In this document: positions 26,332 to 36,009 of the stretch, piece by piece
How the letters are laid out: each line of letters opens with the position of its first letter
Numbering within the stretch: the stretch's first letter is position 1
DNA from: Pedobacter mucosus
GTDB taxonomy: Bacteria; Bacteroidota; Bacteroidia; Sphingobacteriales; Sphingobacteriaceae
Assembly (NCBI RefSeq): GCF_022200785.1
Contig: NZ_CP087585.1
Coordinates: 1,612,001 to 1,676,000, forward strand
DNA: 64,000 nucleotides
Direction of reading: 5' to 3'
The notes under the pieces: model-generated
What the model saw: only the letters and a program-made list of their open reading frames with translations
Databases searched by the model: none
Told to the model about the DNA's origin: nothing
Position numbers and translations under genes: made by a program

Positions 26332-29300
26332 ATGATACCAAACAGTGGATTGTATGATGCGCAATTTGAACATGATGCCTGCGGCATTGGGTTTGTTGCG
26401 CATGTGAAAGGGCGGAAATCTCATCAAATAATTTCAGATGCGCTAACTATTTTAGAGAATTTAGATCACAGGGGAGCCTGTGGAGCAGAACCAAATACAG
26501 GTGATGGAGCCGGTATAATGCTTCAAATTCCTCATGAATTTTTTTATGATGAATGTCTTAAAACAGGCTTCAGCTTACCAGAAACCGATAATTATGGTGT
26601 TGGTATGCTTTTTATGCCAAAAGATATCCGATCTAGAGAAGAATGTAGAGAACTTATTTATCGTGCTGCTGAAAAGCTTGGCTTAGAAATTCTAGGTTTT
26701 AGAAAAGTCGACGTTGATACCACTGATATCGGTAACACCGCACTTTCAGTTGAACCAGAGATTGAACAGGTTTTTATCGCCCGACCATATGCGGTAGCCC
26801 CTGGTGCAGATTTTGAGAGAAAGCTGTACATTTTTAAGAACTACCTGATTAAATTAATTTTAAATACTGTACACGGAGGAAAAGATTTTTATATCGTTTC
26901 TCTTTCTGCGCAAACCATTATATATAAAGGTCAGCTTACTTCATTGCAAGTTCGTACCTATTTTACTGATTTAAACGATAAGCGTTTAGTTTCTGCTTTT
27001 GGTTTAATCCATTCGCGTTTCGCAACGAACACTTTCCCTTCGTGGAGGTTGGCTCAGCCTTTCCGTTTCATAGCGCATAATGGTGAAATTAATACCTTAC
27101 AGGGAAATTTAAATTGGTTTAGGGCTGGTGTTAAATCTTTTGCCTCAGCCTATTTTACGCCTGAAGAACTAGATATGTTATTGCCGGTTATCGATGAAAC
27201 TAACTCTGATTCAGGATGTTTAGATAATGTAATTGAGTTATTACTTCATGCAGGTAGATCTTTGCCACATGTACTGATGATGTTGGTTCCAGAAGCTTGG
27301 GATGGCAATGAAGATATGGATCCAGTTAAAAAAGCTTTCTACGAGTTTCATGCTACTTTAATGGAACCTTGGGACGGGCCAGCGGCAATTGCATTTACTG
27401 ATGGTAAATTAATTGGTGCTACTTTAGATCGTAATGGTTTACGTCCTTCTCGTTATGCGATTACTTCTGATGACCGTGTGATTATGGCTTCGGAAGCTGG
27501 TGCTTTAGCAATTGATCAGAGTACAATCATTGAAAAAGGCCGCTTGACGCCTGGTAAAATGTTCGTTGTGGATATGGAACAGGGCAGAATTATCAGCGAT
27601 ACAGAAATCAAAAATCAAATTTGCGGTAAAAGTCCGTATGCAGATTGGATTAATCAATATCAAATCCGTTTGGAAGAATTACCAGATCCACGCGTAATGT
27701 TTACTGGTTTATCATCTGAATCTGTATTTAAATATCAGCAGGTTTTTGGTTATAGCAGAGAGGATATAGATTTATTACTAAAACCAATGGCTATCGAAGC
27801 TAAAGAGCCAATTGGTTCTATGGGTACAGATACACCTTTGGCCATTTTGTCTAAGCGACCACAACATTTATCAAATTACTTTAAGCAGCTATTTGCTCAG
27901 GTAACTAATCCGCCCATTGATCCAATTAGGGAAAAAGTGGTGATGAGTTTGGCTAGTTTCATGGGAAGTAACGGCAATTTATTGGAAGAAAGCCCATTAC
28001 AATCTCATTGTGTGGCTATTAAACACCCAATTTTAACCAATCAGGAATTAGAAAAACTTAGAAGTATTGATACTGGAGTTTTCCAGGCGAAAACTTTACA
28101 GACCTATTTTAGGGCTAACGATAAACCTGGATCAATGGCAAAAGCCTTAGATCGCCTTTGTCGCTATGCAGTTGATGCGGTTGAAGATGGTTTCCAGGTA
28201 ATCGTGCTAACAGATAGAGCAATTGATTCAGAACATGCCGCCATTCCATCTTTATTAGCTGTTTCTTCCGTTCATCATCACTTAATTCGTAAAGGTTATC
28301 GCGGTGCAGTTGGTATTGTGGTAGAAGCTGGTGATGTTTGGGAAGTTCATCATTTTGCTACTTTAATTGGCTTTGGTGCTACAGCAGTTAATCCTTATTT
28401 AGCACTGGAAACCATTAATGGCTTTCAGGAAGAATCAGGTTTATCTGCAGAAAAATTAACCAGCAACTATATATATGCTGTAAATAATGGCCTGCTAAAA
28501 ATCTTCTCCAAAATGGGAATTTCGACTTTGCAATCTTATCAAGGTGCACAGATTTTTGAAATTTTGGGATTAAATAAGCAAGTGGTAAATACTTATTTCA
28601 CCGGCGCTGTATCTCGCATTGGCGGATTAGGTTTAGATGAAATTGCTTACGAAACATTAATTAAACACCGTCGTAGTTTCGGACCTGTAACCCAAATTTA
28701 TCCATTATTACCGGCGGGTGGTACCTACAAATGGCGTAGGAGAGGCGAGCAACATTTGTTCAACCCTCAAACAATACATTTACTACAGAATGCGACCCGC
28801 AAAAACGACTATTCTATTTTTAAACAGTACTCAAAGCTTGTAAACGAACAAACGCAGCAAGCTTATACCATCCGTGGTTTATTTGATTTTGATTATAGTC
28901 GTGCACCAGTTCCATTAAATGAAGTTGAATCAACGGAATCAATTTTGAAAAGATTTGCAACTGGAGCAATGTCATTTGGTTCAATCTCTCATGAAGCTCA
29001 TTCAACCTTAGCTATCGCGATGAATCGCATTGGCGGAAAAAGCAATACTGGCGAGGGTGGTGAAGATGAAATGCGTTATACTAAATTAGAGAATGGTGAT
29101 AGTATGCGTTCTGCAATAAAGCAAGTTGCTTCTGCCCGTTTTGGTGTAACCAGTTATTATTTAACCAATGCTGATGAGTTACAGATCAAAATGGCTCAAG
29201 GCGCAAAACCTGGTGAAGGCGGACAATTACCTGGACACAAAGTGGATGATTGGATCGCAAAAGTGCGACATGCGACACCGGGTGTAGGATTGATTTCTCC

Positions 29301-30831
29301 TCCACCTCACCATGATATTTATTCAATTGAAGATTTAGCACAGCTGATTTTTGATTTAAAAAACGCGAATAGAGCAGCTAGAATCAATGTGAAATTGGTT
29401 TCTAAAGCTGGCGTTGGTACTATTGCTGCAGGTGTAGCAAAAGCACATGCTGATGTTATTCTGGTTTCTGGTTTTGATGGTGGAACAGGTGCATCGCCGC
29501 TTACTTCCATACAACATGCTGGCTTACCGTGGGAACTTGGTTTAGCAGAAGCACACCAAACTTTGGTTAAAAATAAATTGCGTAATCGTATTGTTTTACA
29601 AACCGATGGACAGCTTAAAACAGGTAGAGATATTGCAATTGCTGCTTTATTAGGGGCAGAAGAATTTGGCGTAGCGACTGCCGCATTGGTTACCGCAGGT
29701 TGTATCATGATGCGCAAATGCCATTTAAATACTTGTCCGGTTGGTGTGGCTACGCAAGATCCTGAATTGAGAAAGTTATTTACAGGTGATGCAAGTCATG
29801 TTGTAAATCTATTCCATTTCCTTGCTGAAGAACTTCGTGAAATTATGGCTGAATTAGGATTTAGATCCATTCATGAAATGGTTGGTCAGGCAGATATTTT
29901 GAAAATGAGGGAAATCCAGACTGAAGATTGGAAATTGAAACACCTTGATTTATCCGCAATTCTTTATAAAGCTGAAGATAATGGCCTTCCATATTACAAT
30001 ACTGAAAAACAAGACCATGGTTTAGCAGATGTATTGGATCATCAATTAATTGCTGCTGCATTACCCGCAATTGAAAATAAAGAGCCGATTTTTGCAAGTT
30101 TTGAAGTAAAAAATACAGATCGTGCTATTGGAACCATGTTATCAAATGAAATCTCTAAAGTTCATTTAGGTGCAGGCTTACCTCCAGACACGATTAATTT
30201 TAAATTTAAAGGATCTGCCGGACAAAGTTTTGGCGCTTTCAATACAAGAGGCGTTACTTTATCACTAGAAGGCGAAGCCAATGATTATGTTGGTAAAGGT
30301 TTATCTGGTGCTCGTTTAGCGATTTATCCATTTGGAAATGTTACTTATGTTCCAGAGCAAAACATCATTATAGGAAATGTGGCACTTTACGGGGCAACTT
30401 CCGGTGAATTATTTGCCCGTGGTAAAGCAGGTGAACGCTTTGCTGTTAGAAACTCTGGCGCAACTGCGGTTGTAGAAGGTGTGGGTGATCATGGATGTGA
30501 ATATATGACTGGTGGTGAAGTGCTAATTTTAGGTGACACAGGAAGTAATTTTGCCGCGGGAATGAGCGGCGGTATCGCTTGGATTTACGATGTAAATGGA
30601 ACTTTCGCCCGCAAGTGCAATAAAGAAATGGTTGATCTGGATCCGCTTTTAGCAGAAGATGAAGAAAGAATTTTAGCTTTGCTTACAACCCATATCCGCT
30701 TAACAGATAGTAAAGTAGCAGAATTTATCTTAAGTGACTGGAAAGCTCAATCAGCGCATTTTGTAAAAGTATTCCCTAAAGAATACAAAGCAGTTTTAAT
30801 AAAACGTTCAACACAATTAAAAACACACTAG
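26332..30831 (+). CDS. gltB: Glutamate synthase, large (alpha) subunit
   Basis: Transfers the glutamine amide to 2-oxoglutarate, giving two glutamates, together with GltD. The 1,499-residue length is normal. The N-terminal nucleophile is Cys17 in EHDACGIGF after a short propeptide, so the start is well supported. The glutaminase domain spans about the first 430 residues. The FMN and synthase domain contains GEGGEDE and the 3Fe-4S cysteine cluster CHLNTCPVGVATQ. The C-terminal beta-helix (GXGXG-like repeats) ends the protein. It is followed by gltD after 2 bases. Confidence 0.98.
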   Translation: MIPNSGLYDAQFEHDACGIGFVAHVKGRKSHQIISDALTILENLDHRGACGAEPNTGDGAGIMLQIPHEFFYDECLKTGFSLPETDNYGVGMLFMPKDIRSREECRELIYRAAEKLGLEILGFRKVDVDTTDIGNTALSVEPEIEQVFIARPYAVAPGADFERKLYIFKNYLIKLILNTVHGGKDFYIVSLSAQTIIYKGQLTSLQVRTYFTDLNDKRLVSAFGLIHSRFATNTFPSWRLAQPFRFIAHNGEINTLQGNLNWFRAGVKSFASAYFTPEELDMLLPVIDETNSDSGCLDNVIELLLHAGRSLPHVLMMLVPEAWDGNEDMDPVKKAFYEFHATLMEPWDGPAAIAFTDGKLIGATLDRNGLRPSRYAITSDDRVIMASEAGALAIDQSTIIEKGRLTPGKMFVVDMEQGRIISDTEIKNQICGKSPYADWINQYQIRLEELPDPRVMFTGLSSESVFKYQQVFGYSREDIDLLLKPMAIEAKEPIGSMGTDTPLAILSKRPQHLSNYFKQLFAQVTNPPIDPIREKVVMSLASFMGSNGNLLEESPLQSHCVAIKHPILTNQELEKLRSIDTGVFQAKTLQTYFRANDKPGSMAKALDRLCRYAVDAVEDGFQVIVLTDRAIDSEHAAIPSLLAVSSVHHHLIRKGYRGAVGIVVEAGDVWEVHHFATLIGFGATAVNPYLALETINGFQEESGLSAEKLTSNYIYAVNNGLLKIFSKMGISTLQSYQGAQIFEILGLNKQVVNTYFTGAVSRIGGLGLDEIAYETLIKHRRSFGPVTQIYPLLPAGGTYKWRRRGEQHLFNPQTIHLLQNATRKNDYSIFKQYSKLVNEQTQQAYTIRGLFDFDYSRAPVPLNEVESTESILKRFATGAMSFGSISHEAHSTLAIAMNRIGGKSNTGEGGEDEMRYTKLENGDSMRSAIKQVASARFGVTSYYLTNADELQIKMAQGAKPGEGGQLPGHKVDDWIAKVRHATPGVGLISPPPHHDIYSIEDLAQLIFDLKNANRAARINVKLVSKAGVGTIAAGVAKAHADVILVSGFDGGTGASPLTSIQHAGLPWELGLAEAHQTLVKNKLRNRIVLQTDGQLKTGRDIAIAALLGAEEFGVATAALVTAGCIMMRKCHLNTCPVGVATQDPELRKLFTGDASHVVNLFHFLAEELREIMAELGFRSIHEMVGQADILKMREIQTEDWKLKHLDLSAILYKAEDNGLPYYNTEKQDHGLADVLDHQLIAAALPAIENKEPIFASFEVKNTDRAIGTMLSNEISKVHLGAGLPPDTINFKFKGSAGQSFGAFNTRGVTLSLEGEANDYVGKGLSGARLAIYPFGNVTYVPEQNIIIGNVALYGATSGELFARGKAGERFAVRNSGATAVVEGVGDHGCEYMTGGEVLILGDTGSNFAAGMSGGIAWIYDVNGTFARKCNKEMVDLDPLLAEDEERILALLTTHIRLTDSKVAEFILSDWKAQSAHFVKVFPKEYKAVLIKRSTQLKTH

Positions 30832-30833
30832 TA

Positions 30834-32300
30834 ATGGGAAAAATTACCGGATTTCAAGAATACGATAGAGTTGCACCCACTAGAGAAGAGGCACAGACTA
30901 GAGTAAATCATTACGGGGAATTCTTAAATGAATTGCCTTCACAAGAATTAAATCATCAGGCGGCTCGCTGTATGGATTGTGGCGTTCCTTTCTGCCAATC
31001 GGGTTGCCCGCTTGGTAATGTAATTCCAGAATTTAACGATGCAGTATATCAGGCAAAATGGCAAGAAGCCGCTGAAATATTATTAAGTACCAATAATTTC
31101 CCTGAGTTTACAGGTAGAATTTGTCCGGCACCTTGCGAATCTTCGTGTGTGTTAGGCATTAATCGTCCGCCTGTTTCCATTGAAGAAATTGAAAAACACA
31201 TTATTGAAATTGCTTTTACGAAAGGTTATATCAAGGCAAAAGCACCACTGATCAGAACAGGAAAAAAAGTAGCTGTTATAGGTTCTGGTCCAGCTGGTTT
31301 AGCAGCGGCTGCTCAGTTAAATAAAGCCGGACATGAAGTTGTGGTTTATGAGCGAGATGATGCCCCGGGAGGATTGCTAAGATACGGTATCCCTGATTTC
31401 AAATTGCAAAAGAACGTTGTCGATCGCCGCGTCGATTTAATGAAAGAAGAAGGCATTATTTTTAGATGTAATGCAAATGTTGGTGAAAACGTAGAAATTA
31501 GCACGCTGTTAAGAGATTATAATGCGGTTGTTTTGGCTGGTGGATCTACAATACCGAGAGATTTACCAATTGATGGACGATCTGCAAAAGGTGTTCATTA
31601 TGCAATGGATTTCTTGAAGCAACAAAATAAACGCGTTGCAAACAGAGAAGTATTGGTAGAAGAAATTATGGCTACTGGTAAAAATGTAATCGTAATTGGT
31701 GGTGGAGATACAGGATCTGATTGTATTGGAACTTCAAACCGTCATGGTGCAGCTTCGGTAACGCAATTCGAGATTATGCCTATGCCACCTCAAATTCGCA
31801 GTAATAATATGCCTTGGCCAACTTATCCAATGTTATTGAAAAACACTTCTTCGCATGAAGAAGGTGCAAAAAGAGCTTGGTCTGTAAACACGAAAAATTT
31901 TATTGCAGATGAAAATGGCAATTTAAAAGCATTAAAAGTAGTTGATGTAGAATGGGAAATTGACGCAATGGGTAGACCAGTTTCATTTAAAGAAGTTGCT
32001 GGAACTGAACGAGATTTACCTTGTGAATTAGTGTTGCTTGCCATGGGTTTTTTACATCCTCAAAAAGAAGGTTTGATAGAAAAACTGGGTATCGAGTTGG
32101 ATAACCGTGGAAACGTGAAGGCTTCTGAATTTAGCTACCAAACTAATATTGCAAAGATTTTTGCTGCAGGCGATATCCGTCGTGGTCAATCTTTAGTGGT
32201 TTGGGCAATTTCTGAAGGTAGAGAAGCAGCCAGAAAAGTTGACGAGTATTTAATGGGATCAACTAAATTAGCTTCCCGGGATATGGTTGCTTACGCTTAA
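30834..32300 (+). CDS. gltD: Glutamate synthase, small (beta) subunit
   Basis: NADPH-dependent partner that passes electrons to GltB. The 488-residue protein has two N-terminal 4Fe-4S cysteine groups (CMDCGVPFCQSGCPLGN, then CPAPCESSC), the FAD-binding VAVIGSGPAGLAAA, and the NADPH-binding VIVIGGGDTGSDC. The C-terminal FAD motif is KIFAAGDIRRGQSLVVWAI. The gene lies 2 bases after gltB and ends at a strong terminator. Confidence 0.98.
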   Translation: MGKITGFQEYDRVAPTREEAQTRVNHYGEFLNELPSQELNHQAARCMDCGVPFCQSGCPLGNVIPEFNDAVYQAKWQEAAEILLSTNNFPEFTGRICPAPCESSCVLGINRPPVSIEEIEKHIIEIAFTKGYIKAKAPLIRTGKKVAVIGSGPAGLAAAAQLNKAGHEVVVYERDDAPGGLLRYGIPDFKLQKNVVDRRVDLMKEEGIIFRCNANVGENVEISTLLRDYNAVVLAGGSTIPRDLPIDGRSAKGVHYAMDFLKQQNKRVANREVLVEEIMATGKNVIVIGGGDTGSDCIGTSNRHGAASVTQFEIMPMPPQIRSNNMPWPTYPMLLKNTSSHEEGAKRAWSVNTKNFIADENGNLKALKVVDVEWEIDAMGRPVSFKEVAGTERDLPCELVLLAMGFLHPQKEGLIEKLGIELDNRGNVKASEFSYQTNIAKIFAAGDIRRGQSLVVWAISEGREAARKVDEYLMGSTKLASRDMVAYA

Positions 32301-32325
32301 GCAATAAGTTTATAAATAATAACGA

Positions 32326-32356
32326 AAGGTTGCAGCGTAAGTTGCAACCTTTTTTT
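32326..32356 (+). terminator. Terminator of gltBD
   Basis: Perfect stem AAGGTTGCA/TGCAACCTT with an 8-base loop and a T7 tail, 26 bases after the gltD stop. Confidence 0.88.
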
Positions 32357-32518
32357 GTGGAGGCGAACTGTAAATTGCCAAAATTCCATCTGTTTTATAA
32401 AATTTGCCCTTGCGTTAACGATAGAAGCGGCATCCAGCGGATAGCGTTTTAAAACGCCCAAGAAAATATAAATTTCAGTATTAGAAAACGAAATCCTTTT
32501 ACGAATTGAAATACCTAA

Positions 32519-33475
32519 CTACTTGAATTCCTTATCTAAAAAAGTAACCATTAATTTATGGACCTGATCAAACCAAGGATTAAATAACCAAAATGGATGA
32601 GGTGTATTGGCAATTTCATGCACCTCAGTATAAATATTAAAAGGTTTTATTTTTGCAATTAGATCGTCTCTACTAGCATGAAAACGAGGAAGGGAACTAT
32701 TAATGAACAACATTGGAACGGTATTTTTGTCTGCGTGGTTTAATGCTGAGGCATTATGCCATAAATCAGGATTTTCCTTCAGATTTGCGCCGAGCCACAT
32801 GGCTGCCGCCGAAATCCTGTTCGGGTCGGTACTCACTTCAGAAGATTCAGGATGATCGAAAGCCAAAACTCCATCCACGTCAATTACGGCATGAACAGTG
32901 CTCGTATGGCTATTTATCTTTTCTTTTTCAAATTGCTGATCATTATTGGTCGTACCGATTAGGGCCGCTAATTGTCCGCCAGCGGAGAAGCCAACAACCG
33001 TAATTTTATTACTATCAATATTGTATTTAGCAGCGTTTGCTTTAATCCACCTGACTGCATTTTTCAGATCATAAACGGCGGCAGGAAATAAGGCATGAGT
33101 AGATAAACGATAATCTGCAGTTATAGAAACGTATCCATTCTCTGCAAGTTTTTGTGCTAAAGGGATATTTTGTGATCGATCTCCGGAACGCCAACCTCCG
33201 CCGAAAATAAAAAGTACCGCTGGTAATAATTTAGCATTATTTTTTGAAGGATAAACAACATCAAGTGCCAGGTTTCCGGTATTATAATTTGCAAAAACAA
33301 TATTTTTTTTGGTTTTGAATTTATCACTTTTTATTGGTGAAGCAATGCTGATATATGGACGCTTTTTTTTCTCTTTTAAATAAGCACCGTAAACTGTGAA
33401 CGAGGTATCAGGTTTAATTATTTGTGCAGAAACAGAAAAATAGAAGATGCTAAATAGTAAGGCTAAATATTTCAT
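32519..33475 (-). CDS. Exported alpha/beta hydrolase (esterase/lipase, BD-FAE-like)
   Basis: A secreted carboxylesterase-like enzyme of 318 residues. The start at 33475 is chosen because MKYLALLFSIFYFSVSAQ is a signal peptide. The oxyanion loop is FGGGWRSGD, the nucleophile elbow is VVGFSAGGQLA, and the catalytic His is in NTPHPFWLF. The Asp precedes it in the C-terminal third. Such enzymes often deacetylate plant polysaccharides in Bacteroidota, which would suit the arabinose and PL6 genes elsewhere in the window, but no CAZyme is adjacent. Confidence 0.85.
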   Translation of the reverse strand: MKYLALLFSIFYFSVSAQIIKPDTSFTVYGAYLKEKKKRPYISIASPIKSDKFKTKKNIVFANYNTGNLALDVVYPSKNNAKLLPAVLFIFGGGWRSGDRSQNIPLAQKLAENGYVSITADYRLSTHALFPAAVYDLKNAVRWIKANAAKYNIDSNKITVVGFSAGGQLAALIGTTNNDQQFEKEKINSHTSTVHAVIDVDGVLAFDHPESSEVSTDPNRISAAAMWLGANLKENPDLWHNASALNHADKNTVPMLFINSSLPRFHASRDDLIAKIKPFNIYTEVHEIANTPHPFWLFNPWFDQVHKLMVTFLDKEFK

Positions 33476-33562
33476 TTCTGTAAATATACAGATTGTCTGC
33501 ACTTAGAATTAAAACGATTTAATTTATATTTTGTTAAGTTTGGATAAGCTTCAATTATATAA

Positions 33563-34660
33563 ATGCGGAAACTTTTGCAACGTTTATTTAGTGCCTGGAT
33601 CATTCGCATGTCGAATAAATTTGGATCCAGACCTAATAAAAAACGGATTTACGATGCCCTGAATAGTCTTTATGAAATTATCAATACTACGCCAGGCAAA
33701 AGAGGTTTAATTTTTGAAGTTTCTATAAATGATAAATTCATTATTTTATCTGATCAACATAAAGGGGCCAGAGATTATGCTGACGACTTTCAGCTTGCAG
33801 AGAAAAATTATTTAGAGGCACTTGTTCATTATAACAAAGAAGATTATCATTACATAAATTTAGGGGATAGTGAGGAACTATGGGAGAATCTTTTAGAGTC
33901 TGTAATTAAGCATAATAAACAAACTTTTCGAAATGAAGCAGAATTTTTGAAGAGAAAAGCTTTTACCAAAATCTTTGGTAATCATGATTTGTATTGGGAT
34001 AATGATCCATTGGCAGCATTCAACTTGAAAAGAATTTATGGAGATAAGGTTCCAATATATGAAGGCGCAATTTTACGATTCTCAATTGATCATAATCCTT
34101 TGGATATTTTTTTAACTCATGGTCACCAAGGGGATTTACAAAGTGATGGAAATTGGTTTAGCAAATGGTTTGTAAGTAACATCTGGGGACCGGTTCAAGC
34201 TTTTTTGCAAATTAATCCCAATACGCCTGCATATGATAATCAACTAAAATCTGAACACAATACCCTGATGTACAATTGGGTAGCCAAGCAAAAAAATGTT
34301 GCTTTAATTACCGGGCATACGCACCAACCGGTTTTCGCATCACTTACACATTTAGAAAGAATTTACGTTAAGCTTAACCAGGCACTAGTAAATAAAGACG
34401 AAAAAGAGGTTGCATTTTACAATTCAGAATTAAAAAAACGCATTAAAAAGGGAGATAAACCGCCAGATTTCAACAAATACAAATCGACTTATTTTAATAG
34501 TGGTTGTTGCTGTTTTAGCGATGGCGACATTACAGGAATTGAAATAGAAGCAGGCTTCATCAGGTTAATTAAATGGTCATCGCAAAAGTCAGGAGAACCT
34601 GAAAGGGTTTTGTTGGAAGAAATGAGTTTAGCAGATTTAATTGAAAAACAGACTATTTAA
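33563..34660 (+). CDS. Calcineurin-like metallophosphoesterase
   Basis: Predicted dimetal phosphoesterase of 365 residues. The metal-binding blocks appear in order: LSDQHKGARD (D-x-H), NLGDSEELWEN (GD), FGNHDLYWDN (GNHD), LTHGHQGDL and ITGHTHQPVF (GHTH). No signal peptide is evident. A divergent promoter is shared with the esterase gene (87 bp apart). It is tail-to-tail with the GAF kinase, overlapping by 8 bp. The substrate cannot be told from sequence. Confidence 0.88.
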   Translation: MRKLLQRLFSAWIIRMSNKFGSRPNKKRIYDALNSLYEIINTTPGKRGLIFEVSINDKFIILSDQHKGARDYADDFQLAEKNYLEALVHYNKEDYHYINLGDSEELWENLLESVIKHNKQTFRNEAEFLKRKAFTKIFGNHDLYWDNDPLAAFNLKRIYGDKVPIYEGAILRFSIDHNPLDIFLTHGHQGDLQSDGNWFSKWFVSNIWGPVQAFLQINPNTPAYDNQLKSEHNTLMYNWVAKQKNVALITGHTHQPVFASLTHLERIYVKLNQALVNKDEKEVAFYNSELKKRIKKGDKPPDFNKYKSTYFNSGCCCFSDGDITGIEIEAGFIRLIKWSSQKSGEPERVLLEEMSLADLIEKQTI

Positions 34661-35849
34661 CCGGAAGTTCCACATAAAATGTAGTGCCCTTATTTTTTCC
34701 TTCACTTGAGGCTGAAAGCAAACCATGGTGCATATCAATCAACATTTTTGCCGTGGCCAATCCCAATTTATTAGTATTTTCATTATGGGTAGGGAATGAA
34801 TCTATGTGAGCAAATTTCGTGAAAATTTTAGTTAAATCTTCTGCAGACAAGCCGACTCCTTTATCTTTAATTTCGACAGCAATTTTATTATCTACCGTAT
34901 AAGCATAAACCTCAATTTTAGTATCGATTGGAGAAAATTTGATGGCATTATCAATTAAGTTTTTAAAAACTTCAATAAGCTTTTGTTCATCGCCGTAAAT
35001 CTCCATTGAATCGGCATTTTTAATGAAAAGTGTTTGATTTTTATTTTTTAAAGCAGAACTTAAATCTTGGTTTACTTGCTTTAAAATATCGACTAAATCT
35101 AATTTTGTTTTTCTTAATTTAAAAGAGCCATTTACACGAACGCCCGAACTTAAAATGTGATTTAACCGATCTACGATATTTTTAGATTGATTGTGAATTT
35201 TATTTGCAACCAATGATATTTTATCATTTGTGCCTGGCAACCTGCCTAACAATTCAGATTGGAGGGAAATAGTGGTAACGGGGTTTTTTAAATCATGTAC
35301 CAATAAATTCAATCGATCATCATTTAACCTTAAAATATTTCTTACAGCTATTCTATTTTCCAATTTATCAATAACTAATGCCGCTAATTTATCAAGCATT
35401 TTGAGTTGTAATGCCGTCGGATTTTTAGCAGCCTTATCCATTACAGCTATAGAACCCAAAACATAACCATTCGAACTAATTATCGGCGCAGAAGCGAAAA
35501 AAGCTATTTCCTTTAAAAATGGTGGTTCTAAAGTTATAAACTCAGGTTTCTGATTTTGTAAATTTTCGAAAGATATGCTATGCTGGCTTTGAATAGCAAG
35601 CTCAAAAAGGCTATTTTCTCTTTTTTTATCAAAGCTTAGGTCACCATAATTTGACTTAAACAATAAGTTTTCTTTACCAACAAAAGTGATTGTTGCAAAT
35701 GAACATTCGAAAATCCCAGCGGCAATTTCACTAATAACATCAAATTGATTTTCGGGTTGAGAATCTAGTATTTCATAATATTCTAAATTCTGTAAACGAC
35801 CATCTTCATTATCATTAATAAATTTTAAAGGGGAATTATGACCAAGCAT
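34653..35849 (-). CDS. GAF-domain sensor histidine kinase
   Basis: A cytoplasmic two-component kinase of about 398 residues (ATG at 35849; an ATG 33 bases upstream is possible). A GAF domain occupies about residues 25-180. The H-box is LVHDLKNPVTTI, the N-box NLIDNAIKFSP, and G1 is KDKGVGLS. G2 is weak (NKLGLATAK), lacking the usual GxGLGL glycine. No response regulator is directly adjacent; the lone receiver at 43397-43765 is a candidate partner but far away. Confidence 0.85.
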   Translation of the reverse strand: MLGHNSPLKFINDNEDGRLQNLEYYEILDSQPENQFDVISEIAAGIFECSFATITFVGKENLLFKSNYGDLSFDKKRENSLFELAIQSQHSISFENLQNQKPEFITLEPPFLKEIAFFASAPIISSNGYVLGSIAVMDKAAKNPTALQLKMLDKLAALVIDKLENRIAVRNILRLNDDRLNLLVHDLKNPVTTISLQSELLGRLPGTNDKISLVANKIHNQSKNIVDRLNHILSSGVRVNGSFKLRKTKLDLVDILKQVNQDLSSALKNKNQTLFIKNADSMEIYGDEQKLIEVFKNLIDNAIKFSPIDTKIEVYAYTVDNKIAVEIKDKGVGLSAEDLTKIFTKFAHIDSFPTHNENTNKLGLATAKMLIDMHHGLLSASSEGKNKGTTFYVELPVK

Positions 35850-36009
35850 GGATTGACGTGTAAATAAAATTAAAGGTATCAATTATCTTTATTTCATTAA
35901 GTAAAATGTTTGTATTAATCGATCAAATGCATAATTTTATAAACAATTATCTGTTTAATTTAGTTAGTATTACTATTTAAAACCACTCAATTTCACCAAA
36001 AAATAAACA